Source: Ignavibacteriales bacterium
Lineage (GTDB): Bacteria > Bacteroidota > Ignavibacteria > Ignavibacteriales > Melioribacteraceae
Length of the DNA stretch: 64,000 bases
Direction: 5' to 3'
Assembly (NCBI GenBank): GCA_016177735.1
Contig: JACOUS010000030.1
Coordinates: 124,001-188,000, forward strand
The notes beneath the pieces were generated by a model. The model was given only the letters and a program-made list of their open reading frames with translations. It was not told the DNA's origin and did not search any database. This document shows positions 43,004 through 53,141 of the stretch, in pieces. Positions within the stretch are counted from its first letter, which is position 1. Each line of letters opens with the position of its first letter. Position numbers and translations under genes: made by a program.

Positions 43004-46000
43004 ATGGCTCTTATTCTGTTTCTTAACAAATTGCCGATCTATTTTATCCTTCAAGGTAAGATTGTTTTATTATCATCTTCGATAACGACATTCCTAGGTG
43101 TTTTCATTTTAACTGCTGTTTATTTCTATCTGTATGCAAAGGAAAAGGAAGTGTATTTAAAAACTTTTGCCTATGCATTCACGGCTTCTCTTCTAAAATA
43201 TATTTGCGATGCGGCTGTTTATAGTTTGTACAATAATTTGTTTTTTGATTTGATGAGGGAATACTTTGCTTTTCTCAATGGCTTGCTGATACTTTTAGGA
43301 ACTTATCAATTAATAAAAAAAGACTTACCGAAACGGTTCAACATTTTAGCGGTTGCTTTTGTTGTGTGGATTACTTTTTCTCATTTCACCCCAAACAAAT
43401 CATCTTTCTGGTACACCACGCCGGTCTATTTTTTTACGGCGGCTGTGTACATTTGGGCTGGTATAAAATTTTTAAGCTTTCCGAAAAAAAATATTGGGAA
43501 GCATATTGCCGGAATCACTTTGATAGTTTGGGGAATTCATAAAGCCGATTATCCTTTTCTAATTTCTGTTGACTGGCTCGCACAGTTTGGCTATGCATTG
43601 ACTATGATAATGTCTTTATTTGTGGCGCTCGGTACAATAATTTTTTATTTCCAAAAAATTAGGGATGATTTAGCCGAAAGTAAAAATTCATTTCAGCTTA
43701 TTGCGCAGAATGCTCAGGATATTGTTTTCCGTTTGCGGATTTATCCTGAAAAAAAATTTGAGTATGTGAGTCCCGCCGTTACAAAAATAACCGGTTACAC
43801 GCCCGAAGAATATTATAGAGAACCGGAAATTTATAACAAGCTTATAGATGACGCCGGCACTATTCAAGAATATTATTCTTTAATGCCGGGTGAAAGAACT
43901 GTTGTGCAAAAATGGAAAAGAAAAGACGGCGCAATAATTTGGGTCGAACAAAAAATTAATGCGGCTTTTGAAGAAGATAGACTAATAGCTATTGAAGGAA
44001 TTGCAAGGGATATCACGGAACTCAAATCAGCGGAAGAAAATTTGAAGGGGATAGAGAAACGATTCCGCGAGATAACGATGCAAATTCCGGGTTTGGTTTT
44101 TCAATTTCTTCTTACGAAAAACGGCGGGATGAAAATTTTGTATATAAGCGATCGCTTTTCCGAAATGTCAGGAATGGATTCTATTTTAGCATATAATGAT
44201 GTCAATAATATCATCAACGCTATTCACCCGGAAGACAAACAAAAATTTTGTGATAAGATCCGGGAATCTGCGCGCCGATTGAAAGAATACCGTATTGAGT
44301 TTAGATTTATTACAGCATCGGGAGAAGTAAGGTGGGCTAAAGAAGCAGCAAATCCGCATCGTCTTCCGAACGGTGATACAATTTGGAACGGAGTTGTGCT
44401 CGATATTACCGACCGGAAAAATGCTGAAGAAGCTGTTAGAATTTCAAAACAAGATTATGAAACACTTGTTGATACTATTGACGGCATTGTTTGGGAAGCC
44501 GATGCACGGACTTTTGAATTCACATTTGTAAGCAAACAAGCCGAGAAAATTCTCGGTTATCCGGTGCAAAGCTGGATTGATAATCCCGTTTTTTGGAAAA
44601 ATCATATTCACCCGGATGATAGAGTATGGGTTGTTAAATTTTGTGTAGATGCCACATGCAAAAAAACTCCCCATCAATTTGAATACAGAATGATTGCCGC
44701 AGATGGCAGAATTGTTTGGCTGAGGGATATTGTTAGTATTATTCTTGAAAATAATGAACCGGTTCTTTTAAGAGGAATAATGGTCGATATTACAGAACGC
44801 AAAAATGCCGAACTGGAAATTATCAGCTCAAAAATATTTTTGGAGAATGTGTTAAATACAACACCGAGTGCAGTCTTTACGGTTGATCTAAACCGCACTA
44901 TTACAAGCTGGAATGCTACTGCAGAGAGAATTACCGGTTATAAATATGAAGATGTTGTCGGGAAAAAATGCGATCTATTTGCATCGTCAATGTGTAAAGA
45001 TGAATGCCGGTTGTTTGACGACAAAGTAGAAAAGCCCGGAGTTTATGCCGAATGTGATTTCCGCACAAAATACGGGAACAAAATTACAACACTAAAAAAC
45101 TTTGATCTGCTTTGTAATCAGGAAGGGAAAATTACCGGCGGTATTGAAAGCTTTATAAATATTACGGAGCGTAAACGTTCCGAACAAGTGCTGCATCAAA
45201 GCGAAGAACGGTACCGCAAACTTGTTGAAATGTCTCCCGATCCGATCGTTATTCATCACGAGGGAATTATTTTGTTTGCCAATCCGGCGGCAAAAAAAGT
45301 TTTAGCCGCTTACGATATTAATCAGATTATCGGCAAACCGGTGCTAACTTTTGTCCATCCCGATTATCGTGAAGTCGTGAAAGAGCGCGTCAAAAATATG
45401 ATGGAAGGCGAATCCGCAAATCTGATCGAAGAAAAATTTATTCGTCTCGACGGTGCAGTGATAGATGTTGAAGTTGCGGCAAGCCCTTTTATGTATGATG
45501 ATAAATTATCTGTGCAAGTTTTTTTCAAAGACATCACCGAACGAAAACGCGTTGAGGAAGAATTAAAATTATCGGAAAAGAAATACAGAAACCTTGTGGA
45601 AAATACAACGGTGGGCGTTTACAAGACCAACATCAAAGGTGATATTATTTATGTGAACAGTGCTTTTGCAAAAATGCTGCAGTTTGATTCGCCCGACGAT
45701 ATGATTAAACACGGGATTTGGCGGAGATATATTAGCCCGGAAGACAGAGAACTTCTGCTCGATAAATTAAATGAATCGGGTTACGTAGAAAATTTTGATG
45801 TTGAATATTCAACAAAGTACGGCAATACAAAAAATATTTTGTTAAGTGCTGTTTTAGAGGGCGATGTTTTATCCGGCATCGCAATAGACAACACAGAGAG
45901 AAAAAATGCCCAGCAAGCTTTGCAAGAAAGCGAGGCAAGATACCGCAGTATGTTTGAATCAACATCTGCTGCAATGCTGTTAATTAACCCAAATGACGGC

Positions 46001-47434
46001 ATGATTTGGGACGCCAACAAATCGGCTTGCGAATTTTACGGCTATTCTAAAAAGGAATTGATTAATAAAAAAATTACGGAGATTGATCTTACAATCGAAT
46101 CCCCGATACTTGATAAATATATTCTGTTCCTTAAAAAACAAAAACAGAGCCAGTTCTTTTTCAAACACAAACTCGCTTCCGGGGAAGTGAGAGATGTTGA
46201 AGTTCACAGCGGAGTAATTCTTGTCGGCGGCAAAGAATTTCTATATTCTATAATTCACGATATAACAGAAAGAAGAAAAGCGGAAGAAGAATTACTGAAG
46301 TACAAACTTTATCTTGAAGACCTTGTTGAAGAAAGAACAATCGAAGTACAGCACTCGGAGGAAAGATTCAGATCTTTAGCCGAACACACGGACGATATGA
46401 TAATTCGTTTTAATGATAGAATGCAATTCCTTTATATGAATCCCGTTGTCGAGAAAAATATCGGAATGAGCAAGGATGATTTAATTGGTACTGCCATTAC
46501 AGAAATAACAAACGAGAAAATTTCTTTTGGAAGAACTATAGAAGCTTTGGAAAAAGTATATGAGTCAAAAAAACTTTTTCGTGCAGAATTTGAAGTCTTG
46601 TACAATGCTTGGTTTGATTGGCATTTCCTTCCGGAGTTCGATTCATCTGGAAATGTTTCGACTGTTGTTGTTTACGGACGCGATATAACCGAACGGAAAA
46701 AACTTGAGGAAACGATAAAAGAATCTCTGCAGAAAGAAAAAGAATTGAACGAATTAAAAACAAGATTTATCTCTACGGCTTCTCATGAATTTAGAACGCC
46801 GTTGACTGCAGTGCTTTCTTCGGCAGAACTTTTGGAAAGATACGGAAGGAGATGGAACGAAGATAAATATAACGAGCATATTAATCGTATCCGTAATTCG
46901 GTAGATTATTTAACACAGCTTATGAATGATGTATTAACGGTTAACAAAGCCGAAGCCGGAAAGATTGAGTTCAGCCCCTCTAATATTGATCTTGCCGTGC
47001 TTTGCTCTTCCGTTATTGATGAAATCAATCCTCTGCTTTCTTCGTCAAAACATAATTTGTCTTTCGATTACAATAGCGAACGGAAAATTGTTAGACTCGA
47101 TAAGAAACTGATCAGATTTATTCTGTTGAACTTGCTCTCTAATGCCGTTAAATATTCGCCATCGGGAGGGAATATCCGCTTTACCGTAAGTTTTGAAAAT
47201 AAATCTATGATTATAAATATATCCGATGAAGGAATTGGAATCGGCGAAGACGATTTAACAAAACTTTTTGAACCGTTTCATAGAGGGAACAATATTCAAA
47301 ATATTAGAGGAACCGGTTTGGGGCTTTCAATCGTAAAAAAATCCGTTGAATTACACGGCGGCAAAATAGATGTGCAAAGCAAATTAAATGAAGGTTCAAT
47401 CTTTACCGTTCACATTCCGTTCTCGGAAGGTTAA
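43004..47434 (+). CDS. Membrane histidine kinase with eight PAS domains
   Basis: This 1476-residue sensor kinase has an N-terminal membrane domain of about seven helices (1-225), then eight PAS/PAC units, each closed by an Asp-Ile-Thr-Glu-Arg-Lys-type linker (around residues 345, 475, 600, 725, 850, 970, 1090 and 1235). It ends in HisKA (Ser-His-Glu-Phe-Arg-Thr-Pro-Leu near 1263) and HATPase (Asn-Ala-Val-Lys-Tyr, Asp-Glu-Gly-Ile-Gly, Gly-Leu-Gly-Leu). The fourth PAS has cysteines (Met-Cys-Lys-Asp-Glu-Cys). It probably integrates several signals and passes phosphate to the LytTR regulator next to it. The start at 43004 is the first ATG before the membrane part; no strong ribosome site is seen. 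Confidence 0.9.
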   Translation: MALILFLNKLPIYFILQGKIVLLSSSITTFLGVFILTAVYFYLYAKEKEVYLKTFAYAFTASLLKYICDAAVYSLYNNLFFDLMREYFAFLNGLLILLGTYQLIKKDLPKRFNILAVAFVVWITFSHFTPNKSSFWYTTPVYFFTAAVYIWAGIKFLSFPKKNIGKHIAGITLIVWGIHKADYPFLISVDWLAQFGYALTMIMSLFVALGTIIFYFQKIRDDLAESKNSFQLIAQNAQDIVFRLRIYPEKKFEYVSPAVTKITGYTPEEYYREPEIYNKLIDDAGTIQEYYSLMPGERTVVQKWKRKDGAIIWVEQKINAAFEEDRLIAIEGIARDITELKSAEENLKGIEKRFREITMQIPGLVFQFLLTKNGGMKILYISDRFSEMSGMDSILAYNDVNNIINAIHPEDKQKFCDKIRESARRLKEYRIEFRFITASGEVRWAKEAANPHRLPNGDTIWNGVVLDITDRKNAEEAVRISKQDYETLVDTIDGIVWEADARTFEFTFVSKQAEKILGYPVQSWIDNPVFWKNHIHPDDRVWVVKFCVDATCKKTPHQFEYRMIAADGRIVWLRDIVSIILENNEPVLLRGIMVDITERKNAELEIISSKIFLENVLNTTPSAVFTVDLNRTITSWNATAERITGYKYEDVVGKKCDLFASSMCKDECRLFDDKVEKPGVYAECDFRTKYGNKITTLKNFDLLCNQEGKITGGIESFINITERKRSEQVLHQSEERYRKLVEMSPDPIVIHHEGIILFANPAAKKVLAAYDINQIIGKPVLTFVHPDYREVVKERVKNMMEGESANLIEEKFIRLDGAVIDVEVAASPFMYDDKLSVQVFFKDITERKRVEEELKLSEKKYRNLVENTTVGVYKTNIKGDIIYVNSAFAKMLQFDSPDDMIKHGIWRRYISPEDRELLLDKLNESGYVENFDVEYSTKYGNTKNILLSAVLEGDVLSGIAIDNTERKNAQQALQESEARYRSMFESTSAAMLLINPNDGMIWDANKSACEFYGYSKKELINKKITEIDLTIESPILDKYILFLKKQKQSQFFFKHKLASGEVRDVEVHSGVILVGGKEFLYSIIHDITERRKAEEELLKYKLYLEDLVEERTIEVQHSEERFRSLAEHTDDMIIRFNDRMQFLYMNPVVEKNIGMSKDDLIGTAITEITNEKISFGRTIEALEKVYESKKLFRAEFEVLYNAWFDWHFLPEFDSSGNVSTVVVYGRDITERKKLEETIKESLQKEKELNELKTRFISTASHEFRTPLTAVLSSAELLERYGRRWNEDKYNEHINRIRNSVDYLTQLMNDVLTVNKAEAGKIEFSPSNIDLAVLCSSVIDEINPLLSSSKHNLSFDYNSERKIVRLDKKLIRFILLNLLSNAVKYSPSGGNIRFTVSFENKSMIINISDEGIGIGEDDLTKLFEPFHRGNNIQNIRGTGLGLSIVKKSVELHGGKIDVQSKLNEGSIFTVHIPFSEG

Positions 47435-47489
47435 TCGGTGAAGTTAGCAGATAAAAAAATCAGTAATCGCAAAAAATCTTTGTACCTTA

Positions 47490-47575
47490 GTGCCAAAGAT
47501 AAGGTAGTAAAAACATTTAATTGCCGCTCACATAGTGATGCCTTCGGCATAAATCACGAAGGCACAAAGAGAATA
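47490..47575. repeat. Dispersed repeat fragments in the gap after the kinase
   Basis: The gap holds CTTTGTACCTTAGTGCC near 47480-47496, the palindrome ATGCCTTCGGCAT at 47539-47551 and CACGAAGGCACAAAG near 47558-47572. The outer pieces are inversely related (cttagtgcc / cacgaaggcac-type) and resemble the 'cttagtgcctttgtg' dispersed repeats common in this bacterial group. No gene is present. Confidence 0.5.
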
Positions 47576-47610
47576 TTTTTAGAAAAGACTTCTTTGGGAT
47601 GGGCAGTTAT

Positions 47611-48384
47611 ATGAAAAAAAAGATTCTCATCATTGAAGATGATAACGATGTTAGAGCAGACCTTCAAACACTTTTTGAAGAAGAAGATTTCGAAGTCTCC
47701 GCCGCTTCAAACGGTGTGGAAGGAATCGATATTGCCAAATCTATTTTGCCGGATGTAATAATCTGCGATATACTTATGAACGGTCTGAACGGTTACGATG
47801 TCCTGAAAAAACTTTCGCATACACAAGAAACATCGAGCATACCGTTTATATTTCTCACAGCTAAAATCGAACAAGAAGATTTGAGAAAAGGAATGGAACT
47901 GGGTGCCGATGATTATATTTTTAAGCCGTTCACTTCGGAAGATTTATTGAAAGCTGTTAACACGCGGCTGAAAAAATATGAAGTACTCAAAACGGGAATC
48001 TTTGCCAAAGTAAAGAAGGAACGCGGCACCGGTTCAGCCAAAAAGAAATTTACGGAAAATGACCGCTTCTTTCTGGACATTAATAATAGACCGGAGTTCA
48101 TTAAAGTAAGCGAGATAAAATTAATTAAAGCAGAGAATCAATATTCAAAACTATATATGCATGATAACCGTTTATTCCTTACACGTAAAGCACTTACTTC
48201 GTGGGAAAAAGTTCTTCCGCCGGAACTGTTTCTGAGGATTCACCGCTCGACAGTCGTTAACATGAATTTTATTTTAAAGGTAGAAAAGTGGTATGGCAGT
48301 TCATTTAGAATTTATATCCGGGAAATCGAAGAACCTTTTGTTATCAGCAGAAGATATTCTTCCAAAATAAGATCGCATCTCTAA
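47611..48384 (+). CDS. LytTR-type response regulator
   Basis: This protein has about 257 residues from the ATG at 47611 (an in-frame ATG at 47599 adds four). It has a receiver domain (1-120; Ile-Cys-Asp-Ile-Leu-Met-Asn-Gly near 53 with the phosphoacceptor Asp; Lys-Pro-Phe near 103) and a C-terminal LytTR DNA-binding domain (about 155-255; Ala-Glu-Asn-Gln-Tyr-Ser-Lys-Leu-Tyr, Leu-Arg-Ile-His-Arg-Ser-Thr-Val-Val-Asn). It lies 176 bases after the eight-PAS kinase and is its likely partner. LytTR regulators bind direct repeats; none is assigned here. Confidence 0.88.
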   Translation: MKKKILIIEDDNDVRADLQTLFEEEDFEVSAASNGVEGIDIAKSILPDVIICDILMNGLNGYDVLKKLSHTQETSSIPFIFLTAKIEQEDLRKGMELGADDYIFKPFTSEDLLKAVNTRLKKYEVLKTGIFAKVKKERGTGSAKKKFTENDRFFLDINNRPEFIKVSEIKLIKAENQYSKLYMHDNRLFLTRKALTSWEKVLPPELFLRIHRSTVVNMNFILKVEKWYGSSFRIYIREIEEPFVISRRYSSKIRSHL

Positions 48385-48533
48385 TCGTTTATTTCCGGCA
48401 TTTGCCGTGTAATTCATCCGCATACATTTTATAACCGTTTACTCACAATAAAAACCGTCTGCAACATTTTCTTCAACAAAAATCTAAATTTCAACGAATA
48501 TAGCATGTAAGTATTGCGTCAAGTTGGAGTTGT

Positions 48534-49616
48534 ATGAATAAAATAATGATCGTTGAAGACGACAACGCTTTGAGAACAAACATAGTAGAACTTTTGGAGG
48601 CAGAGGGTTATTCTGTTATTTCTGCCGGCAACGGGCTTGAAGCACTTAATTATATGAAAAAAGAAATTCCCGATCTTATCATTTCGGATATTATGATGCC
48701 TTACATCGATGGAATAGAATTATTGAGAAGAATACAATCCGACCCGGTTACAAATTCTGTCCCTTTCATATTTCTCACGGCAAGGATTGATTCGAACGAT
48801 GTGAGAAAAGGAATGAATGAAGGTGCGAACGATTATTTAATCAAGCCTTTCAAAACGGGAGAACTGCTTGCGGCGGTAACAACACAACTAAAAAAGAAAG
48901 AACATGTGATGAATCGTTTTGAAGAGATGAAAAAGTTCATCGCTCAAAAAGTACCGCATGAATTAAGAACGCCGCTCATTCCAATTTTCGGGTACACGGA
49001 TATCATCATCGATGAGATTGATTCACTCGATAAAAAAGATATTCTTAAAATGGCGAAGACGATTAAAAAAGCCGGCGAAAGAATTCACGATAGAATTGAA
49101 AAATTTTTGAGCTACACGGAAATAGAACTTCTCTACAAAGAAGTGAGTCTCTGCAAAAAAATTGATAATCGTATTTATCAGATTAATCAGGAAAAAGTCG
49201 AAAAAAATTTGATAACGACATTTAATAATAAAGAACGTGCGGATGATCTTGCAATTTCTATTGAGCCGGCATCACTAAAAATAGGAGAGGAACATTTAAT
49301 GATGCTGATGAACGAACTTTCGGATAACGCATTAAAATTTTCGGAGAAGAACACGCAAGTCAAAATTATGGGAATCTGTGCCGGCGATAATTATAAAATT
49401 ATTTTTGACGACAACGGAAGCGGAATGTTTGAAAACGAAGTTGTGCAGATTGAAGCCTTCAAACAATTCAGGCGTGAAATCTACCAGCAAACCGGCATTG
49501 GTTTGGGATTAACAATCGTGAAAAGAATACTTGATATATGGAAAGGAAGGCTTGAGATAAAAAGTAAAACATCGGGCGGAACAATTATTACCGTATTTAT
49601 TCCGGTTAAAAATTGA
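48534..49616 (+). CDS. Receiver-histidine kinase hybrid
   Basis: This 360-residue soluble protein has an N-terminal receiver (1-120; Ile-Ile-Ser-Asp-Ile-Met-Met-Pro near 53, Lys-Pro-Phe near 103) followed by HisKA (Pro-His-Glu-Leu-Arg-Thr-Pro-Leu near 144) and HATPase (Asp-Asn-Ala-Leu-Lys-Phe near 265, Gly-Ile-Gly-Leu-Gly-Leu near 331). The order receiver-then-kinase means it may be phosphorylated by the neighbouring kinase and relay to a further regulator. Its receiver resembles that of the LytTR regulator upstream, suggesting duplication. Confidence 0.87.
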   Translation: MNKIMIVEDDNALRTNIVELLEAEGYSVISAGNGLEALNYMKKEIPDLIISDIMMPYIDGIELLRRIQSDPVTNSVPFIFLTARIDSNDVRKGMNEGANDYLIKPFKTGELLAAVTTQLKKKEHVMNRFEEMKKFIAQKVPHELRTPLIPIFGYTDIIIDEIDSLDKKDILKMAKTIKKAGERIHDRIEKFLSYTEIELLYKEVSLCKKIDNRIYQINQEKVEKNLITTFNNKERADDLAISIEPASLKIGEEHLMMLMNELSDNALKFSEKNTQVKIMGICAGDNYKIIFDDNGSGMFENEVVQIEAFKQFRREIYQQTGIGLGLTIVKRILDIWKGRLEIKSKTSGGTIITVFIPVKN

Positions 49617-49699
49617 TAGAAAAAATTTCATGATGAATGTAACGGAAACAAAAACGATAGATTCCCAAAATTTTTTCATCAAGAAAAACAGAGATCTAT

Positions 49700-51793
49700 A
49701 TGCTGAAGAATTTAAGAATAAAAACTAAACTGCTTCTGGCTTTTGGAATAATCGCTTTGATAGCCGGTGTTATCGGATATCTAAACTTTAGTAAAATTGT
49801 TGAGATCAGTGCGAACAGTCATTCGATTTACGCAAACAGACTAATACCGATCAGAGATTTAGGCGAGATGAGAGTGCTTGCACAGAAAATAAGAGTGGAA
49901 ACAAGGCAACTGATGCTTGTGCAAAATACCGAAGAGCATCATCAAATAGTAAACAACATGAAAGATTTTGGCGGGCAGCTGGAAAAGTTGTTTGATGATC
50001 TCAGAAAAAACAGCCTCATCGAATCCGAACAAGAACTTGTGCCTAAATTTAAAGAGAGCTGGGAAAATTATGTTTCGGAACGTGAAAAAGTTTTTATGCT
50101 TATCTCGGAAAATAAAATCGGCGAAGCTTATGCTTTTCTCAAAACAAGTCCGCTCAAATATTATAACGAAGCGTTGAATGCTTTGGAAAAACTAAGCGAG
50201 ATTAATCAGTCGGAAGCAGAAAAATTAAGAGCCCGTAACGAAGCCGTTGAATCGAGTTCATTAACACTTACAATCATTCTTGTTTTAGCCGGCGTAGCTT
50301 CGGCAATGGGAATGGGGTTATTGATTTCGAGTATGATAGGAAAGCCTTTGCAGAACCTCGAGAAGATATCCGATAAATTGGCTCAAGGTGATGTTGATGT
50401 TCAAGTTAATCCGGCAACCAACGATGAAATCGGTAATCTCGAACGCTCATTTGCAAAGATGATCGACAATATTAAAAATTATTCTAATGCTGCAGACGAT
50501 ATTGCACACGGCGTTTTAAATACAAGCGTTACAATTAATTCTGAAAAAGATATTCTCGGAAAAAGTTTGGCAAATGTTGTTGATTCGCTGAACACACTTG
50601 TACGGGAAACAAATGCGCTCACCGATGCGGCGGCAAACGGTAATCTTTCAACCCGCTCAAATATAAATAAGGTTGAAGGAGGTTATTCCGAAATACTCAA
50701 AGGCATTAACAGTACACTCGATGCAATAATTAATCCGGTAAAAGAAGGAGCGGATGTGCTGGAGATAATGTCTCGCGGAGATTTAACTGTTCGTGTTACC
50801 GGCGCATACAAAGGCGATCATCAAATGATTAAAAATAGTATCAATCAATTGGGTGAATCATTATCAATAGTAATAGGAAAAGTTACCGAAGCGGTTCATG
50901 CTACAGCGAGTGCGAGCAGCCAAATTTCATCGAGCTCGGAAGAACTCGCAGCCGGTGCGCACGAACAAAGTTCGCAAGCCGGGGAAGTTGCAACTGCTGT
51001 CGAACAAATGACATCAACAATTTTAGAAACTGCAAAGAATGCCGATGATGCATCCGGTGCCGCTAAAAATGCCGGCACGGTTGCAATTGATGGCGGCAAA
51101 GTTGTTAACGAAACTATTGAAGGAATGATAAAGATTGCCGGTGTTGTTCAAAAATCTGCAGAGACTGTTCAAGCATTGGGAAAAAGCAGTGATCAAATCG
51201 GTGAGATTGTGCAAGTGATTGATGATATTGCCGACCAAACAAATCTGCTTGCATTAAATGCTGCAATTGAAGCCGCGCGTGCCGGTGAACAAGGAAGAGG
51301 ATTTGCTGTTGTTGCCGATGAAGTCCGCAAACTTGCAGAACGCACAACAAAAGCTACCAAAGAAATTGCCGGAATGATAAAACAGATTCAAAAGGATACT
51401 CACAACGCTGTTGAATCGATGCAGCAAGGAACTGTTGAAGTTGAGAAAGGAAAACTTCTTGCAGATAAAGCCGGGGAATCCTTAAAAGAAATTATTAATG
51501 AAGCGTCGCAAGTGGGCAATATAATTTCTCAAGTTGCCGCCGCCAGTCAGGAACAATCGAGCGCAGCCGAACAGATCAGCAAAAACATTGAGTCAATCAA
51601 CAGTGTTACTCATCAGAGTGCCGCCGGTATTCAGCAGATTGCTCATGCCGCAGAAGATTTGAATCGATTGACCGACAATCTTCAAAATCTTGTTGCAAGA
51701 TTTAAAATAAATGTTTTAGCAAAAGCCGATAAAAATTTAGAGACATCAGGCAGTTATTCCGTGAGAACAAACGGTGTACTCGTTAGAGCATGA
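49700..51793 (+). CDS. Methyl-accepting chemotaxis protein
   Basis: This 697-residue chemoreceptor has a first membrane helix (about 10-30), a four-helix-bundle-type periplasmic domain (about 31-185), a second helix (about 190-212), one clear HAMP and probably further HAMP-like repeats (about 213-400), and a cytoplasmic signalling domain with the hairpin tip [16 protein letters not shown] near 507-522. It should report to CheA/CheW, which are not in the window. A motility or type-IV-pilus output is possible. It ends the signalling block. Confidence 0.92.
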   Translation: MLKNLRIKTKLLLAFGIIALIAGVIGYLNFSKIVEISANSHSIYANRLIPIRDLGEMRVLAQKIRVETRQLMLVQNTEEHHQIVNNMKDFGGQLEKLFDDLRKNSLIESEQELVPKFKESWENYVSEREKVFMLISENKIGEAYAFLKTSPLKYYNEALNALEKLSEINQSEAEKLRARNEAVESSSLTLTIILVLAGVASAMGMGLLISSMIGKPLQNLEKISDKLAQGDVDVQVNPATNDEIGNLERSFAKMIDNIKNYSNAADDIAHGVLNTSVTINSEKDILGKSLANVVDSLNTLVRETNALTDAAANGNLSTRSNINKVEGGYSEILKGINSTLDAIINPVKEGADVLEIMSRGDLTVRVTGAYKGDHQMIKNSINQLGESLSIVIGKVTEAVHATASASSQISSSSEELAAGAHEQSSQAGEVATAVEQMTSTILETAKNADDASGAAKNAGTVAIDGGKVVNETIEGMIKIAGVVQKSAETVQALGKSSDQIGEIVQVIDDIADQTNLLALNAAIEAARAGEQGRGFAVVADEVRKLAERTTKATKEIAGMIKQIQKDTHNAVESMQQGTVEVEKGKLLADKAGESLKEIINEASQVGNIISQVAAASQEQSSAAEQISKNIESINSVTHQSAAGIQQIAHAAEDLNRLTDNLQNLVARFKINVLAKADKNLETSGSYSVRTNGVLVRA

Positions 51794-51819
51794 TTTCGTA
51801 ATTGATGATGAGTTAGTTG

Positions 51820-51995
51820 CTCAAATGCGGGCTAAAGTCCGGAATTATGGGTTAGCTCATCTCCCACTATCTAAAGCTTGCCCGCCGAAGGCTGAGCTTT
51901 TTCGCTGATAAGCGGGATAGTATTCATCAATAATTGCCACGGCGTTCACGCAGTGGGATTAAAAAAAAATAATAAAAGGCTTTAGCCACAATTAG
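51820..51995. repeat. Mixture of dispersed palindromic repeat fragments
   Basis: The 376-base gap after the chemoreceptor gene has no gene. It contains gcgggctaaagtcc near 51827, TTGCCCGCC near 51883 (the same half-palindrome as inside the NtrB-like kinase gene) and ggctttagccac near 51978. These look like pieces of dispersed repeats rather than regulatory signals. Confidence 0.45.
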
Positions 51996-52048
51996 TAGCG
52001 CAGAGAGCAGAAAAAAGATATCCCCTAATATATCCCAAGCACCCCCCC

Positions 52049-52080
52049 AAGCCGGTTCTTCCCTCGGAGCCGGCTTTTTA
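52049..52080 (+). terminator. Rho-independent terminator
   Basis: AAGCCGG and CCGGCTT form a 7-bp stem around a 14-base loop, followed by TTT-A-TTTT. It closes the transcript of the chemoreceptor gene, and lies about 93 bases before the aldo/keto reductase start. Confidence 0.85.
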
Positions 52081-52172
52081 TTTTACAAGAGCGTTTTTAA
52101 TTATTTCATCTAAAATTGTATTTTGATCACCGCATTGTTAAAAATTTCTAAACAAAAAATTATGAGGGATTG

Positions 52173-53120
52173 ATGCAGAAAAGAGAACTTGGTAAAAACG
52201 GTCCACAGTTAACCGTGATCGGATTCGGCGCATGGGCTATCGGCGGTTCGTGGCAATGGGGCTGGGGCAAAGTTGATGACAACGAATCAATCAAAGCAAT
52301 ACATGCAGCGCTGGATAACGGAATAAATTGGATCGATACTGCGGCTGTTTACGGATTTGGTCATTCCGAAAATGTTGCTGCCGAAGCCGTGAAAGGAATC
52401 CGCGAAAAAGTTTTTATAGCAACCAAATGCGGTTTGATAAATGACGGAACCGGGAATGCAGTTAATAACAACAAACCCGAAAGCATCCGAAAAGAAATTG
52501 AAGCAAGTCTGCGCAGACTTCAAACAGATTACATCGATTTATATCAAATCCATTGGCCCGATCCGAAAACAGAAGTTGAGAAATCATGGGAGATGATGGC
52601 GCAATTAAAAGCCGAAGGAAAAGTGAAGTACATTGGTGTGAGCAATTTTGATGTTGACTTGCTGAAGCGGTGTATGAAGATCGAACATGTGCAGTCGCTT
52701 CAACCGCCGTACAGCATGTTAAGTCGCGGTGTTCAAAATGAAATATTGCCTTATTGTTTGCACAATGGAATCGGTGTGGTTGCCTACAGCCCGATGCAAG
52801 CCGGATTATTAACCGGGAAATTTGATATCAATAAACTTGCAGAAGATGACTGGCGCAGAAAATCCAGCAATTACAGCGAACCGTATCTTTCGCAAGCTTT
52901 GCAGTTTGTAGAAAAGATTAGACCGGTTGCAGAAGAAAATAATATTACGGTTGGAAATCTCGCGGTCGCGTGGGTTCTCAAAAATTCTGCATTAACTTCT
53001 GCAATAGTCGGCGCGCGCAATGAAACACAAACTTTGGAAAATGCCGCTTTTGCAAACTACCAGATGAGTGATGAAATTTACTCTCAAATAAATAAACTGC
53101 TTACTGAAAACAATCTTTAA
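52173..53120 (+). CDS. Aldo/keto reductase
   Basis: This 315-residue NADPH-dependent reductase has the AKR barrel: Gly-Phe-Gly-Ala-Trp near 16, Asp-Thr-Ala-x-Val-Tyr-Gly-Phe-Gly-His-Ser-Glu near 52-63 with catalytic Asp and Tyr, the catalytic Lys in Thr-Lys-Cys-Gly near 87, and His in Gln-Ile-His-Trp-Pro near 127. I chose the ATG at 52173, three bases after a GAGGGA-type site; a TTG directly before it is an alternative. The substrate is unknown; the family reduces sugars and aldehydes. It lies 21 bases before the membrane protein gene. Confidence 0.88.
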   Translation: MQKRELGKNGPQLTVIGFGAWAIGGSWQWGWGKVDDNESIKAIHAALDNGINWIDTAAVYGFGHSENVAAEAVKGIREKVFIATKCGLINDGTGNAVNNNKPESIRKEIEASLRRLQTDYIDLYQIHWPDPKTEVEKSWEMMAQLKAEGKVKYIGVSNFDVDLLKRCMKIEHVQSLQPPYSMLSRGVQNEILPYCLHNGIGVVAYSPMQAGLLTGKFDINKLAEDDWRRKSSNYSEPYLSQALQFVEKIRPVAEENNITVGNLAVAWVLKNSALTSAIVGARNETQTLENAAFANYQMSDEIYSQINKLLTENNL

Positions 53121-53141
53121 TTATTTGCTGATGAATAAGAT

